From positions 1-64,000 of the forward strand of contig NZ_WSRZ01000015.1 of assembly GCF_009828585.1 (NCBI RefSeq): a stretch of DNA of 64,000 nt. The letters are read 5' to 3'. The translations under genes were made by a program, and so were the position numbers. The stretch is from Shewanella litoralis. GTDB taxonomy: Bacteria > Pseudomonadota > Gammaproteobacteria > Enterobacterales > Shewanellaceae. This document shows positions 20,092 to 28,314 of the stretch, in pieces; position 1 is the stretch's first letter; each line of letters starts with the position of its first letter. The notes beneath the pieces are model-generated. The model ran no database searches. It had not been told where the DNA came from and worked only from the letters and a program-made list of their open reading frames with translations.

Positions 20092-20325
20092 TTATTTATC
20101 CGAACGGTAACTAAATACTTTATCTAACGGTAAGTTGAACACTTCTGCGATTTTAAACGCCACCTCAAGTGTCGGCGAGTATTTATTCGATTCAATTGCC
20201 ATAACGGTTTGCCGAGTAACACCAATGTGTTCAGCTAATTGCTTTTGAGTCATTTCATTATTTAAAAACCGTAGGGTGCGAATTGAGTTCGAAATCCCGA
20301 TTTTATTGTCATCAGGCTTACTCAT
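20092..20325 (-). CDS. XRE-family helix-turn-helix regulator
   Basis: A 77-residue protein that is almost entirely one XRE-type helix-turn-helix (MTQKQLAEHIGVTRQTVMAI, about 25-44) with NKYSPTLEVAFKIAEVFN. It belongs to the small YgzD/YozG-like regulators. I start at the ATG at 20325, which has GGAG 7 bases upstream, rather than at upstream codons inside the partner gene. It overlaps the 3' end of the membrane-protein gene by 8 bp, so translation is probably coupled. Such regulators commonly control their own operon. Confidence 0.9.
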   Translation of the reverse strand: MSKPDDNKIGISNSIRTLRFLNNEMTQKQLAEHIGVTRQTVMAIESNKYSPTLEVAFKIAEVFNLPLDKVFSYRSDK

Positions 20326-20815
20326 AAATATCTCCAGAACGGCCCTTGTACAACTGCACACCATAATGTGCTAACTCCGCCGCTAAGAAAGCCCCAACTA
20401 AAATGTGTAACGGTAAATGCGGCACGCTTGATTGCATAAACTCGAAATCCTGGGCGGCGATATTATATTGAAATAAGGCTAAAACCACCCCGACTTGTAA
20501 AATGATGGCGCTGTATTTGTAGCCCACTAAATTAATCTGCTTTTCTCTCACATCCATTGGCCGAGATAATTCATCGTCGCTGATAAACGCCAATGCAATA
20601 TAACTGACCACCATCAAAACAATAGAATAAACAATCACCTCAAGTAGCACTGTAGAAAGCCACTCTATGGAGGCGAGTTGCTCTGGTGTGGCATTAAGCA
20701 ACTGACTTAGGTAAAAGTAACTAATATACCCGGTCACGATAAAATCGACTGATAATGTCACTTCTCTAAAACTGGTCTCTTGTAACCATTGAATCAACTT
20801 CTGTTTATTATTCAT
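20318..20815 (-). CDS. Four-helix integral membrane protein, partner of XRE regulator
   Basis: A 165-residue protein with four predicted transmembrane helices (about 21-38, 55-78, 96-113 and 129-150) and no enzymatic motif that I can see. It is co-transcribed with the downstream small XRE regulator, overlapping it by 8 bp. Membrane protein plus mini-XRE pairs are widespread, but their function is poorly known. The cassette interrupts the usual ybaB-recR neighbourhood, which suggests that it was acquired. Confidence 0.75.
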   Translation of the reverse strand: MNNKQKLIQWLQETSFREVTLSVDFIVTGYISYFYLSQLLNATPEQLASIEWLSTVLLEVIVYSIVLMVVSYIALAFISDDELSRPMDVREKQINLVGYKYSAIILQVGVVLALFQYNIAAQDFEFMQSSVPHLPLHILVGAFLAAELAHYGVQLYKGRSGDIYE

Positions 20816-21192
20816 GTTAACCTCAAGATACTTGATGTATAAAATTTTTAACTTAACTTATCATAATCCACCATCACCCAATGTCAAACATTTTTAACCT
20901 CGAGTTAAGAATTAGATACTTTAGGTTGAAGTTTTGATCACAGATAGCGGCTAAAAATACCAAAAAACCGTCACACATTTAGCAAAATAATTGGTCAGAT
21001 TAGCCATATACTCGCAAAGTAAACCATCGACAGTGCAATAATTTTCAATAAGAGATTGATTTTTATGATGCTTTTATTTGGCATAAGGATTGCTTACTAG
21101 TTTTATACCCAGTGATAGTGCAACATACTAAATTGAACAGTAAACGCTCACTGATTAACTCATGGAATCATTAAGAATATTAAGGATGTATT
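20816..21192. other. Intergenic region with a possible operator
   Basis: Divergent promoter region between the XRE operon and a small plus-strand gene. An inverted repeat TTAAC-N5-GTTAA at 20894-20908 lies about 80 bp before the membrane-protein start and is a possible operator for the XRE protein. No further gene is visible. Confidence 0.4.
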
Positions 21193-21465
21193 ATGAAAAA
21201 GTTGATTATTATCATTGTCGCAGTGGCGCTTGGTTATCTAATTAATCTCAAGTTTGTCGACATTGCGTATGCAATGGGATTTGCAGAATTAAAGAAAGAA
21301 GCGATTTTGATTAACGATCAAAAAATGAAAGTGAAATGTGACTCGTATGCCTTGGGCTTTTTTGATGAAATCAAACTCGAAAATAAATTTCAGCAATGCA
21401 TTAATGACTATCAAGCACAAGGCTATGTGGTATTAGCCCCTGTACCAATTGACTCAGACGCCTAA
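21193..21465 (+). CDS. Small hypothetical membrane-anchored or exported protein
   Basis: A 90-residue protein with a hydrophobic N-terminal segment (about 4-22) that may be a signal anchor, followed by a hydrophilic part with two cysteines (KVKCDSY and FQQCIND). I do not recognise a family. A good ribosome binding site (AAGGATG) precedes the ATG and a strong terminator follows, so it is probably expressed. It belongs to the insertion between ybaB and recR. Confidence 0.7.
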   Translation: MKKLIIIIVAVALGYLINLKFVDIAYAMGFAELKKEAILINDQKMKVKCDSYALGFFDEIKLENKFQQCINDYQAQGYVVLAPVPIDSDA

Positions 21466-21500
21466 AAAAAAGCTCAAGCATAATGCTTGAGCTTTTTTGT
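21466..21500. terminator. Bidirectional terminator
   Basis: Stem AGCTCAAGCA/TGCTTGAGCT (21471-21480 with 21484-21493) flanked by A-rich and T-rich tracts on both sides. It serves the small plus-strand gene and ybaB. A perfect 16-bp palindrome (TTGTTGTTAACAACAA, 21501-21516) follows directly. Confidence 0.92.
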
Positions 21501-21519
21501 TTGTTGTTAACAACAACGA

Positions 21520-21852
21520 TTAAAACGGCATTTTCATTCCTGGTGGTAATTGCATACCACCGGTTACTTCAGCCATTTTAGTTTTTTGATTTTCTTCTAA
21601 ACGACGTGCTGCATCATTACAGGCCGCGGCAATCAAGTCTTCAAGCATTTCTTTGTCATCTTCCATTAAGCTTGGATCGATTTCAACTTTACGCACACTG
21701 TGGTTACCTGTCATGGTGACTTTAACCAAGCCAGCACCTGCCTCACCCGTCATTTCTGTGCGTGCGATCTCTTCTTGCACTTTTGCCATTTTATCTTGCA
21801 TCATTTGGGCTTGTTTCATTAAATTGCCCATACCGCCTTTTCCACCAAACAT
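21520..21852 (-). CDS. ybaB: Nucleoid-associated protein YbaB/EbfC
   Basis: Small DNA-binding protein of the YbaB/EbfC family, 110 residues from the ATG at 21852 (RBS AGAGAGA). The sequence [22 protein letters not shown] is a typical N terminus; an in-frame start 33 bp upstream would add a non-conserved extension. The C terminus ends with [12 protein letters not shown], also typical. It lies downstream of dnaX as in most gammaproteobacteria. Confidence 0.95.
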   Translation of the reverse strand: MFGGKGGMGNLMKQAQMMQDKMAKVQEEIARTEMTGEAGAGLVKVTMTGNHSVRKVEIDPSLMEDDKEMLEDLIAAACNDAARRLEENQKTKMAEVTGGMQLPPGMKMPF

Positions 21853-21996
21853 AGCATGTCTCTCTCTAATTAGGATTGTTAGCACGTCGCCATAATGGCG
21901 CTAATCTTACTGAAATAAAATCGATTGGCAATCTAGGCTGAGCATTTTTGAGATGAAGATATGTTCATTTCAACCTAAATTACCCTTTATTAATCA

Positions 21997-24972
21997 TTAT
22001 TGAGCCGTTATTTGAGCAATATCTTGGGCAATTTGCGCCAATTGCTCAGGCGGGTACTCAATACTATCACTGTCTAATTGGGCAGATAATCGTTGGATCA
22101 TCCATTGAGTATTATCATCTTGCAAAATTGATTGTTCAGCTTGAGCAATCAACTCGCGATGAAATCGTTTACGTAATTCTAACGGTGTTTCACGCTTTGG
22201 AACAATACCAATTTGAATATGAACCTCGGTTGGTTCCTGTAAATAATCGGTCAACGCAACTTGCAATTGATCTATCGCAATGGGCGCTGAAAGGTGTTTT
22301 TGATCTGGTTTTAATACCAACACCAATGGATTAGTTAATGCCTGACACACTGAATTAACGCCCAACTGCCTAACACGGCCTCCTACAGACACATTTGTCA
22401 TCACTTTATACCAATGTAAATCAAGCTCATTACCTTCAATACTATGTGGAGTAAAAGGCACTATTGCATTGGCTGCTTTAGGCTCTGCAGATTGAGTTAA
22501 AGGCTCTGCAATTATTGCGGAGGGTGACGCCGTTAACGCACTCGCGGTTGGCTTTTTTGCTGCGCCGACTTGGGCAGATTGTGCGGCCTGTTGCTGAGCA
22601 AAATCATTAAACGTAGTGAATGTCTCATCTGCTGCAGGCTCTTTCCAAGGCGGCCTGTCATATTGAGTATCTGTAGTCTCGGCGGTACGGTTAGTTGTGC
22701 TGACATTTGTCGAGTCTAGAGCTCTTAAGCCATCATCAGGCGTTGTATCAGCTAAAATTACCGACGCAGAAACAGTAGCTTGATGATGCTCAATCGGTGT
22801 ATTTTCGACTGACATCTCAAGTGATGAGTCAAGCGATGGATCAGTCAAAGGCTCTGGAGATGATTCAGCTGTAGTCGCAAAGCGTTTCGGCGCAGCAGGC
22901 ACTTTACTCATGCTAGCTGACTTACTGGCAAGCGGCGTTTTGGCTGCTTCAGCTTCTTTTTGTTGCAACGCACCGACATCGGCGATTAATGAGTCACGAC
23001 TGGCAAGTACCACATTCAAAAAATCTAACGCATCTTCTTGGTTTTCTGCTGTGTCTTCGTCTGATTTCACCGCTGTTACCTGCTCGATATCAGACGATGA
23101 CGCTTCACCAGAGGTACTCTTTTGTTCAAATGGCTCATGCAACGGCTGTGACTGTAATGAAGACTCTGACTGGGCAGAAAATGTCATATAATCGTCATGA
23201 TCAGCAGGTTGATATTCACTGTCTTGATCGTAATCAGTAAACGAATAACCATCAAAAGGATCGTCTGATGAGCTATTTGAAGTGCTATCAAGTGAATCAT
23301 TGACTGCGTTATCAACAGAAACGCCTAAAACGTCGCTCGGCTCTGTGGTATTACTGAAGGAGTCCGACTCTTCTGCAGATGTAGATGTAGATGTAGATGT
23401 AGATTGAACACTAGCGTCTTGATCAGCATCAGCAAGGTCAATCTCTGTCGTAACAGGCTCAAGCCCTATCGTTTGCAAAGCTGCAGATTGCGGATCCGTT
23501 TTACTGGATGAATTATTATTAAAACCAAAGCTCTCAGCTTGGCTCAATAACACATGTTGCTCCGCTATTAATGCAGCATCAGTGGCCTCATCGGCATCAC
23601 TAAGCGTATTATCGAGTTCATCATCGCTTAACTCACTTTGCACCGTGTCATCGTCAGGCGAAGCAGCATCACTCGAATCTGCTAGGGTTAATTCAGTATC
23701 ATGTTGGGTTGCCAAGACTTGGCTTGCATTGGCTTGTGTAACATCCGATGGCATTGATGCTGGAGCTTCACTTGGCGTTGCTTGGCTAACGGATACTGAA
23801 TCTTTAAGCTTTGGGCTTGTATCTGTGACCTCGTGCGTTTGTGCTAAATCAATTACCGCTGGCGTAGTTGTTACCCAACGTTTGACTTGTTTTTCAGGCG
23901 TGAAAGCTACCGCACGCAGCAATGCCATTTCCAGCCCTGATTTTGGATCTGGCGCAAAAGCTAAATCCTTACGGCCATTGAGTAACATTTGATAATACAA
24001 TTGCACTTGCTCTGGCGATAATTGCTGGGCAAAGGCTAAAATTTGCTCACTGAACAGAGACTGTTGAGCAACGGCGGGGGCAAACTGGGTTAAAGTGATT
24101 TGATGCAGTAACTCTAGCAAACTACGCAACACTTCTTCAGCATCGGCGCCAAAGGCTAACACTTTTGCCACCATTTGCATTAATGGGCCGACATCGGCAT
24201 CACATAAGGTTTTTAATAGCGCAATAACATGTTGCTCATCAATACTACCGAGCATGGTTTGTACTTGCTCAAGCATCACCTGCCCGCTACCAAACGCAAT
24301 GGCCTGGTCGGTTAAACTCAATGCATCGCGCATACTGCCATTAGCCGCCTTAGCCAATACATTTAATGCTTGAGGTTCAAAAGGCAATTGCTCTTGAGTA
24401 ATCACGTACTCGAGTTGCTTGCAGATCTCTTGTTGCGACAAACTCTTTAAATTAAATTGCAGACAACGAGACAATACCGTTACCGGTAATTTATGTGGAT
24501 CTGTGGTCGCCAGCAAAAATTTTACGTGCTCAGGGGGTTCTTCTAAGGTTTTTAACAAGGCATTAAAACTGCTGCGCGACAGCATGTGAACTTCGTCGAT
24601 AAGGTAAACTTTAAACCGACCACGCGATGGACGATATTGCACGTTATCGAGTAATTCGCGGGTGTCATCCACCTTGGTGCGCGACGCCGCATCGACCTCA
24701 ATTAAATCGACAAAACGCCCTTGAGCAATTTCAATACAGCTTGAACATTCACCGCAAGGATTAGCGGTGACGCCGGTTTCACAGTTTAGCCCTTTGGCAA
24801 ACAGGCGCGCCAAACTGGTTTTACCGACCCCACGGGTTCCGGTAAACAAATAAGCATGATGAAGACGTTGCTGACTTAATGCATTAGTGAGTGCCATGAG
24901 TACATGGGACTGACCAACCATTTGTTCAAATTTTGCTGGACGCCATTTGCGGGCGAGCACTTGATAAGACAT
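21997..24972 (-). CDS. dnaX: DNA polymerase III subunit gamma/tau
   Basis: Clamp-loader ATPase of 991 residues, well above the 643 of E. coli. The AAA+ module has GTRGVGKTSLARLF, a zinc-binding cysteine cluster (CETG...CGECSSC), DEVHML and the SRC arginine finger. Domain III ends near 365. A long acidic Ser/Thr/Asp-rich linker (about 375-850) follows, then the alpha-binding domain V (about the last 140 residues). I start at the ATG at 24972 (GGGGA upstream) since MSYQVLARKWRP is the conserved N terminus. A slippery A AAA AAG lies before domain V and could yield a gamma-like short form. Confidence 0.96.
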   Translation of the reverse strand: MSYQVLARKWRPAKFEQMVGQSHVLMALTNALSQQRLHHAYLFTGTRGVGKTSLARLFAKGLNCETGVTANPCGECSSCIEIAQGRFVDLIEVDAASRTKVDDTRELLDNVQYRPSRGRFKVYLIDEVHMLSRSSFNALLKTLEEPPEHVKFLLATTDPHKLPVTVLSRCLQFNLKSLSQQEICKQLEYVITQEQLPFEPQALNVLAKAANGSMRDALSLTDQAIAFGSGQVMLEQVQTMLGSIDEQHVIALLKTLCDADVGPLMQMVAKVLAFGADAEEVLRSLLELLHQITLTQFAPAVAQQSLFSEQILAFAQQLSPEQVQLYYQMLLNGRKDLAFAPDPKSGLEMALLRAVAFTPEKQVKRWVTTTPAVIDLAQTHEVTDTSPKLKDSVSVSQATPSEAPASMPSDVTQANASQVLATQHDTELTLADSSDAASPDDDTVQSELSDDELDNTLSDADEATDAALIAEQHVLLSQAESFGFNNNSSSKTDPQSAALQTIGLEPVTTEIDLADADQDASVQSTSTSTSTSAEESDSFSNTTEPSDVLGVSVDNAVNDSLDSTSNSSSDDPFDGYSFTDYDQDSEYQPADHDDYMTFSAQSESSLQSQPLHEPFEQKSTSGEASSSDIEQVTAVKSDEDTAENQEDALDFLNVVLASRDSLIADVGALQQKEAEAAKTPLASKSASMSKVPAAPKRFATTAESSPEPLTDPSLDSSLEMSVENTPIEHHQATVSASVILADTTPDDGLRALDSTNVSTTNRTAETTDTQYDRPPWKEPAADETFTTFNDFAQQQAAQSAQVGAAKKPTASALTASPSAIIAEPLTQSAEPKAANAIVPFTPHSIEGNELDLHWYKVMTNVSVGGRVRQLGVNSVCQALTNPLVLVLKPDQKHLSAPIAIDQLQVALTDYLQEPTEVHIQIGIVPKRETPLELRKRFHRELIAQAEQSILQDDNTQWMIQRLSAQLDSDSIEYPPEQLAQIAQDIAQITAQ
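22478..22558 (-). promoter_or_regulatory. Candidate -1 frameshift site in dnaX
   Basis: On the minus strand the in-frame heptamer A AAA AAG (22552-22558) has the same sequence and phase as the E. coli dnaX slippery site. A -1 slip would add 24 codons and stop at TAA (22478-22480), giving about 831 residues without domain V. I see no strong upstream Shine-Dalgarno stimulator and only weak downstream pairing. Confidence 0.5.
23378..23404. repeat. Hexanucleotide microsatellite inside dnaX
   Basis: Four and a half tandem copies of GATGTA (plus strand) encode an alternating Ser-Thr run in the acidic linker of DnaX. The repeat is in-frame, so copy changes would alter linker length without a frameshift. 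Confidence 0.95.
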
Positions 24973-25020
24973 GAAATTCCCCACAGAGAGCTATCGGGAG
25001 TCAATCCCATTAAAGGGGAT

Positions 25021-25055
25021 AACAATAACATGCCACGCCCTGGCATGCTATTGTT
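25021..25055 (-). other. Hairpin between apt and dnaX
   Basis: Fifteen-base arms (25021-25035 with 25041-25055) pair with a single mismatch around a 5-base loop. There is no T-run, so it may be an RNA-processing or attenuation structure between apt and dnaX. Confidence 0.55.
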
Positions 25056-25121
25056 GAGCGGGCATTTGATGGTTGCTAACGCGGTTAACTGCTTAATAAA
25101 TTGGCAGTTATTTTAACCGAA

Positions 25122-25670
25122 CTATTCGCCGTCAAACTCACACAAGCTTAATACTTCAATCCCTAAACCTTGTAGACGCTTTTCGCCGCCAATTTCAGGC
25201 AATGAAATAACAAATGCTGCGTGTGCCACTTCGCCGCCGAGCTGACGAATAAGCTTAACCGTTGCTTCGATTGTACCGCCAGTGGCTAATAAATCATCAA
25301 TCACTAGCACTTTATCGTTAGCATTTATCGCATCGGTATGAATTTCTAAGGTATCTTTACCGTATTCTAATTCATAAGTTTGGCTAATGGTTTCGCGTGG
25401 TAATTTACCAGGCTTACGCACAGGAACAAACCCAACACCAAGCTCAAGAGCTAATGGCGCACCAAATAAAAAACCACGCGCTTCTGTGCCAACCACTTTG
25501 GTAAAACCTTTTGATTGGTAGTGAGCAACTAAAATAGCAATGGTTGCTTTGTACGCTTCAGCGCTTTCTAACAAGCTGGTGACATCACGAAACATTATGC
25601 CTGGCTTTGGATAATCAGGAATGGTTTTAATGCTGTTCTTGATAAGCGCTAAACTGTCTTGGTTCATCAT
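25122..25670 (-). CDS. apt: Adenine phosphoribosyltransferase
   Basis: Salvage enzyme: adenine + PRPP to AMP. The PRPP-binding motif [16 protein letters not shown] is near residues 120-135. [14 protein letters not shown] and the N-terminal [15 protein letters not shown] are typical of Apt. The 182-residue length is standard. Two consecutive ATG codons start the frame and the ribosome binding site is weak. It precedes dnaX, matching the conserved ybaN-apt-dnaX order. Confidence 0.96.
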   Translation of the reverse strand: MMNQDSLALIKNSIKTIPDYPKPGIMFRDVTSLLESAEAYKATIAILVAHYQSKGFTKVVGTEARGFLFGAPLALELGVGFVPVRKPGKLPRETISQTYELEYGKDTLEIHTDAINANDKVLVIDDLLATGGTIEATVKLIRQLGGEVAHAAFVISLPEIGGEKRLQGLGIEVLSLCEFDGE

Positions 25671-25704
25671 AATTAGTTAACTCTGTTTAAAAGTGATTGA
25701 GCAA

Positions 25705-25731
25705 TAAAAAAGTCCACGTGATTGGTGGACT
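25705..25731 (-). terminator. Terminator after ybaN
   Basis: Stem AGTCCAC/GTGGACT with a 7-base loop; on the minus strand six T follow. It separates ybaN from apt. Confidence 0.85.
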
Positions 25732-25805
25732 CTGATAAAAATACTGAGGTGATCTTATGCCCGTTTAATCTCAGTTGCAACTGTCATGCATTAACTGGCG
25801 ATTTA

Positions 25806-26171
25806 TTATTCTAACTCTGGGATCCGCCACAAAAAAAACAACAAAACGAGCATCATGCTGAACAACATTATTTTAACCCACATAAGTGGCACTATGATAA
25901 TGCTGACACAAAAGCTTAAGCAGCTCATTAACATGGCTTTGCGTTTTAAAGGCCGACTCAAAGCTCTTTTTGACTGCCATTGATTGATCCCTTCTGCAAA
26001 CCAAGGGTGTGTCACTAACCAATGGTGTAAGCGATCATTTGAACGGGCAAAGCAAAATGCCGATAACAAAATAAACGGCACCGTGGGCAATAACGGTAAC
26101 AGTATGCCCATTAAGCCTAGGATTAGGCTGCATAAACCTATAATCAAAAAAAAGCCGCGTTTTAGCGCCAT
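25806..26171 (-). CDS. ybaN: YbaN family (DUF454) inner-membrane protein
   Basis: A 121-residue membrane protein with the DUF454 pattern GxxxxxLGLMGILLPLLPTVPFILLSAFCFARS. It has a central loop (WFAEGINQWQ) and a second pair of hydrophobic helices near the C terminus. I choose the ATG at 26171 because GAGGG lies 6 bases upstream; in-frame ATG and TTG codons at 26186 and 26192 lie in or against the preceding terminator. Function is unknown. It lies before apt as in E. coli. Confidence 0.9.
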   Translation of the reverse strand: MALKRGFFLIIGLCSLILGLMGILLPLLPTVPFILLSAFCFARSNDRLHHWLVTHPWFAEGINQWQSKRALSRPLKRKAMLMSCLSFCVSIIIVPLMWVKIMLFSMMLVLLFFLWRIPELE

Positions 26172-26190
26172 AACTACCCTCGCCATAAAC

Positions 26191-26215
26191 AAAAAACCAC
26201 TCTATCAGAGTGGTT
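26191..26215 (-). terminator. Terminator after the 39-residue membrane protein gene
   Basis: Stem AACCACTCT/AGAGTGGTT with a 3-base loop (26195-26203, 26207-26215), followed on the minus strand by TTTTTT. It ends the microprotein transcript just before ybaN. Confidence 0.9.
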
Positions 26216-26255
26216 TAGTAAGGCAATATCATGACAGATTATTCTGAAATAAGTG

Positions 26256-26375
26256 TTAAATTAATCCTGACACTTTCAACCATGAAAGACTTGCTGGTAA
26301 TGTCGGAATTAATAAAACCAAAATAAAACCAATAAAATAAACAATGTTAAACGGGTCTTTAAACGGCTGACTCAT
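26256..26375 (-). CDS. 39-residue membrane microprotein
   Basis: A small reading frame that begins MSQPFKDPFNIVYFIGFIL and ends WLKVSGLI. It has a polar head of about 10 residues and then a single hydrophobic segment with a Pro-containing turn (about 11-34). AGGA lies 6-7 bases before the ATG and a strong terminator lies 40 bp after the stop, so the unit is complete and self-contained. It is 176 bp downstream of the hvfC gene. I do not recognise a family and infer an inner-membrane location. It could be an independent gene or a late part of the hvf operon. Confidence 0.7.
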   Translation of the reverse strand: MSQPFKDPFNIVYFIGFILVLLIPTLPASLSWLKVSGLI

Positions 26376-26550
26376 GATAATTCCTAGATTAAAGTGATAT
26401 TTTTACTGCAATGGCTTATTTAAGTCGTTCAATGATGTGATTAACAAGTGAGTTAATCAGCAATATTGACGTGAAGCCGATCACAAAAAGTGGCTTATTT
26501 TAGACACATCTTTACAAAATAAAAACCTTAAAATTACTAAGCCTACTAAA

Positions 26551-27303
26551 TTAATTGGCCGCTACCACAATCCCCTTCTGTGCGAGTTGCTGCAATAAAG
26601 GTAAGCAGCCAGAAAATAAGGCATCCTTGGTCATTTGCGGATAATGTTCACTAAGCCAATCAATAATGTTTTCAACATTAACCGCTTGTTGAGCGCGACC
26701 CATTTCTTCGATATGAGCTAAGACTTGCGCACTTAATGGCGTAAGTTGTAAAAATGCCACTTCATCTTCACTGTCGCGGTAAACACAAAAAAAGTGAGCT
26801 TGAGCCGTTGGCGCTATTGGCTGATAATCGACGCTAATGTGTTGAACATCAAACCCATATTGAGCAACCTTAGCACTGGCGGCTAACCCTAAAGGTTTAT
26901 CTTGTATATCGCTGCCTAATAACTGCGATGCGGCTGTGTCAGGTGCCACGGCGGCGCACAATTCTAACCATTCATAATGCGCCAGTTGCAGCATAAAAAT
27001 GGGGTCATGTTCAGATGGCGTGTATTGGTGCTGTAAAAATGCCAAAAACTCAGCAGCTATTTCGACAAATATCGGAGTTTGACAATCATGTTCAACAAAA
27101 AATTGCTGCACGAGCGCCTGCCATTTTTCGGCAGAGTATAGGCTTTTTAATACCGGGAAGGCACTGGAGACAAAGCCAGAAATATTGTTAAAAAACAGCT
27201 CTCGGTATATTGTCATTCGCCGTGCTTCTATGCCGTCAGGCAAAGGTAGACTGGGATCGCGAATGTAATCCATAAACTGCTGCTGTACGTCAATAAATCC
27301 CAT
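26551..27303 (-). CDS. hvfC: HvfC/BufC-like DUF2063 protein, RiPP maturation partner
   Basis: A 250-residue protein starting at MGFIDVQQQFMDYIRDP; AGGAAAC lies before this ATG, while a longer frame upstream has no such site. The N-terminal DUF2063 domain (about 1-95; RRMTIYRELFFNNISGFVSSAFPVLKSL) is followed by a winged-helix-like C-terminal part ending in a hydrophobic tail. In characterised systems this protein pairs with the DUF692 MNIO enzyme and helps it recognise the precursor. It follows hvfB by 51 bp in the same orientation. Confidence 0.9.
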   Translation of the reverse strand: MGFIDVQQQFMDYIRDPSLPLPDGIEARRMTIYRELFFNNISGFVSSAFPVLKSLYSAEKWQALVQQFFVEHDCQTPIFVEIAAEFLAFLQHQYTPSEHDPIFMLQLAHYEWLELCAAVAPDTAASQLLGSDIQDKPLGLAASAKVAQYGFDVQHISVDYQPIAPTAQAHFFCVYRDSEDEVAFLQLTPLSAQVLAHIEEMGRAQQAVNVENIIDWLSEHYPQMTKDALFSGCLPLLQQLAQKGIVVAAN

Positions 27304-27354
27304 TTCAGTTTCCTCAATAATAACAGCGACAACCACGATTTGACTCAAACTACT

Positions 27355-28200
27355 TTATTTCTGTAATAGAGCATCTTGTTGATAATGATGAATTTGGTTT
27401 ATCTCGTTGAGCAAAACTTCTGTTTTAGGAATATTAAAATCTCGTTCGAGCAACGTCGGGTGAACACCGTGCAATTGATAACATCGCTCTAATAAAGCCC
27501 ATACAGGATCAATCACGTCAGCCCCGTGAGTATCGACCTTTAAATCGACGTCTTCGTCATAATGGCCAGCAATATGCAAATAGGCGATACGCTCTGTTGG
27601 CATCGCGGCCAGAAATTCATTGGCATTATATTGGTGATTAATTGAATTAACATAAATGTTATTAACATCGAGTAATAGCTTACAATCGGCTTCGTGCAAT
27701 ACCGCATTCACAAAAGCTTGTTCGCTCATTTGCGCCCCGGGTGCTGCATAAAATGATACATTCTCAAGAATAAAAGGACGCTCGAGAATATCTTCAACTT
27801 GCTTGATACGTTGTGCTGTGTGGATCACGGCTTCTTCGGTAAATGGTATCGGCATCAAGTCGTACATGTGCCCAGTTCCAGAGCAATAACTTAAATGTTC
27901 TGAATATACGTCAATGCTGTGACTGTCTAAAAAACGTTTTATATTTTGGACGAATTGAGCGTCTAATGGCGCTGGACTGCCAATAGAGAGCGATAGACCA
28001 TGACAAAAAAAACGATGTTGCTCAGTTAGCTGCTTAAATTGACGACCAAATTTTCCCCCTAATGTCATCCAGTTTTCGGGGGCAACTTCAAAAAAGTTAA
28101 TGGCCTGCGGTACATGTTGGCAAAATTCATCGAGCATTTCACGACGTAATCCTAAACCGACACTCGCGTGGCTTAACGGGAGATGTTGTAGTGCAGACAT
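27355..28200 (-). CDS. hvfB: HvfB/BufB-like DUF692 multinuclear iron oxidase (MNIO)
   Basis: A 281-residue TIM-barrel enzyme of DUF692. Recognisable blocks are VGLGLRREML, NFFEVAPENW, HGLSLSIGSP, YSEHLSYC, ENVSFYAAPG, LLLDVNNIYVN, LHIAGH and LLERDFNIP, which contain the His, Glu, Asp and Asn ligands of the iron cluster. Related MNIO enzymes (MbnB, HvfB, BufB) use O2 to convert peptide cysteines to oxazolone/thioamide or thiooxazole groups. The adjacent precursor with ten EGKCG motifs is the obvious substrate. It acts in the cytosol before export. Confidence 0.93.
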   Translation of the reverse strand: MSALQHLPLSHASVGLGLRREMLDEFCQHVPQAINFFEVAPENWMTLGGKFGRQFKQLTEQHRFFCHGLSLSIGSPAPLDAQFVQNIKRFLDSHSIDVYSEHLSYCSGTGHMYDLMPIPFTEEAVIHTAQRIKQVEDILERPFILENVSFYAAPGAQMSEQAFVNAVLHEADCKLLLDVNNIYVNSINHQYNANEFLAAMPTERIAYLHIAGHYDEDVDLKVDTHGADVIDPVWALLERCYQLHGVHPTLLERDFNIPKTEVLLNEINQIHHYQQDALLQK

Positions 28201-28231
28201 AATGCGTCCTTAAACCCTAAATTCGAGATAA

Positions 28232-28260
28232 AATTAAGGCCTGAAACTCAGGCCTTAATT
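28232..28260 (-). terminator. Attenuator-like hairpin between hvfA and hvfB
   Basis: Perfect 13-bp stem (28232-28244 with 28248-28260) and a 3-base loop; on the minus strand TTTTATC follows. It lies between the precursor gene and the enzyme gene, so partial read-through would give more precursor than enzyme. Confidence 0.85.
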
Positions 28261-28314
28261 GTGTCAGATAAACCGAAGTAATATCTAATCATTGTGGTTA
28301 ATATTGATTAACGA

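Noticed and set aside
23582-23992. 136-codon plus-strand frame inside dnaX
   Set aside because: Ser/Ala/Val-rich shadow of the acidic linker, no ribosome binding site or neighbours.
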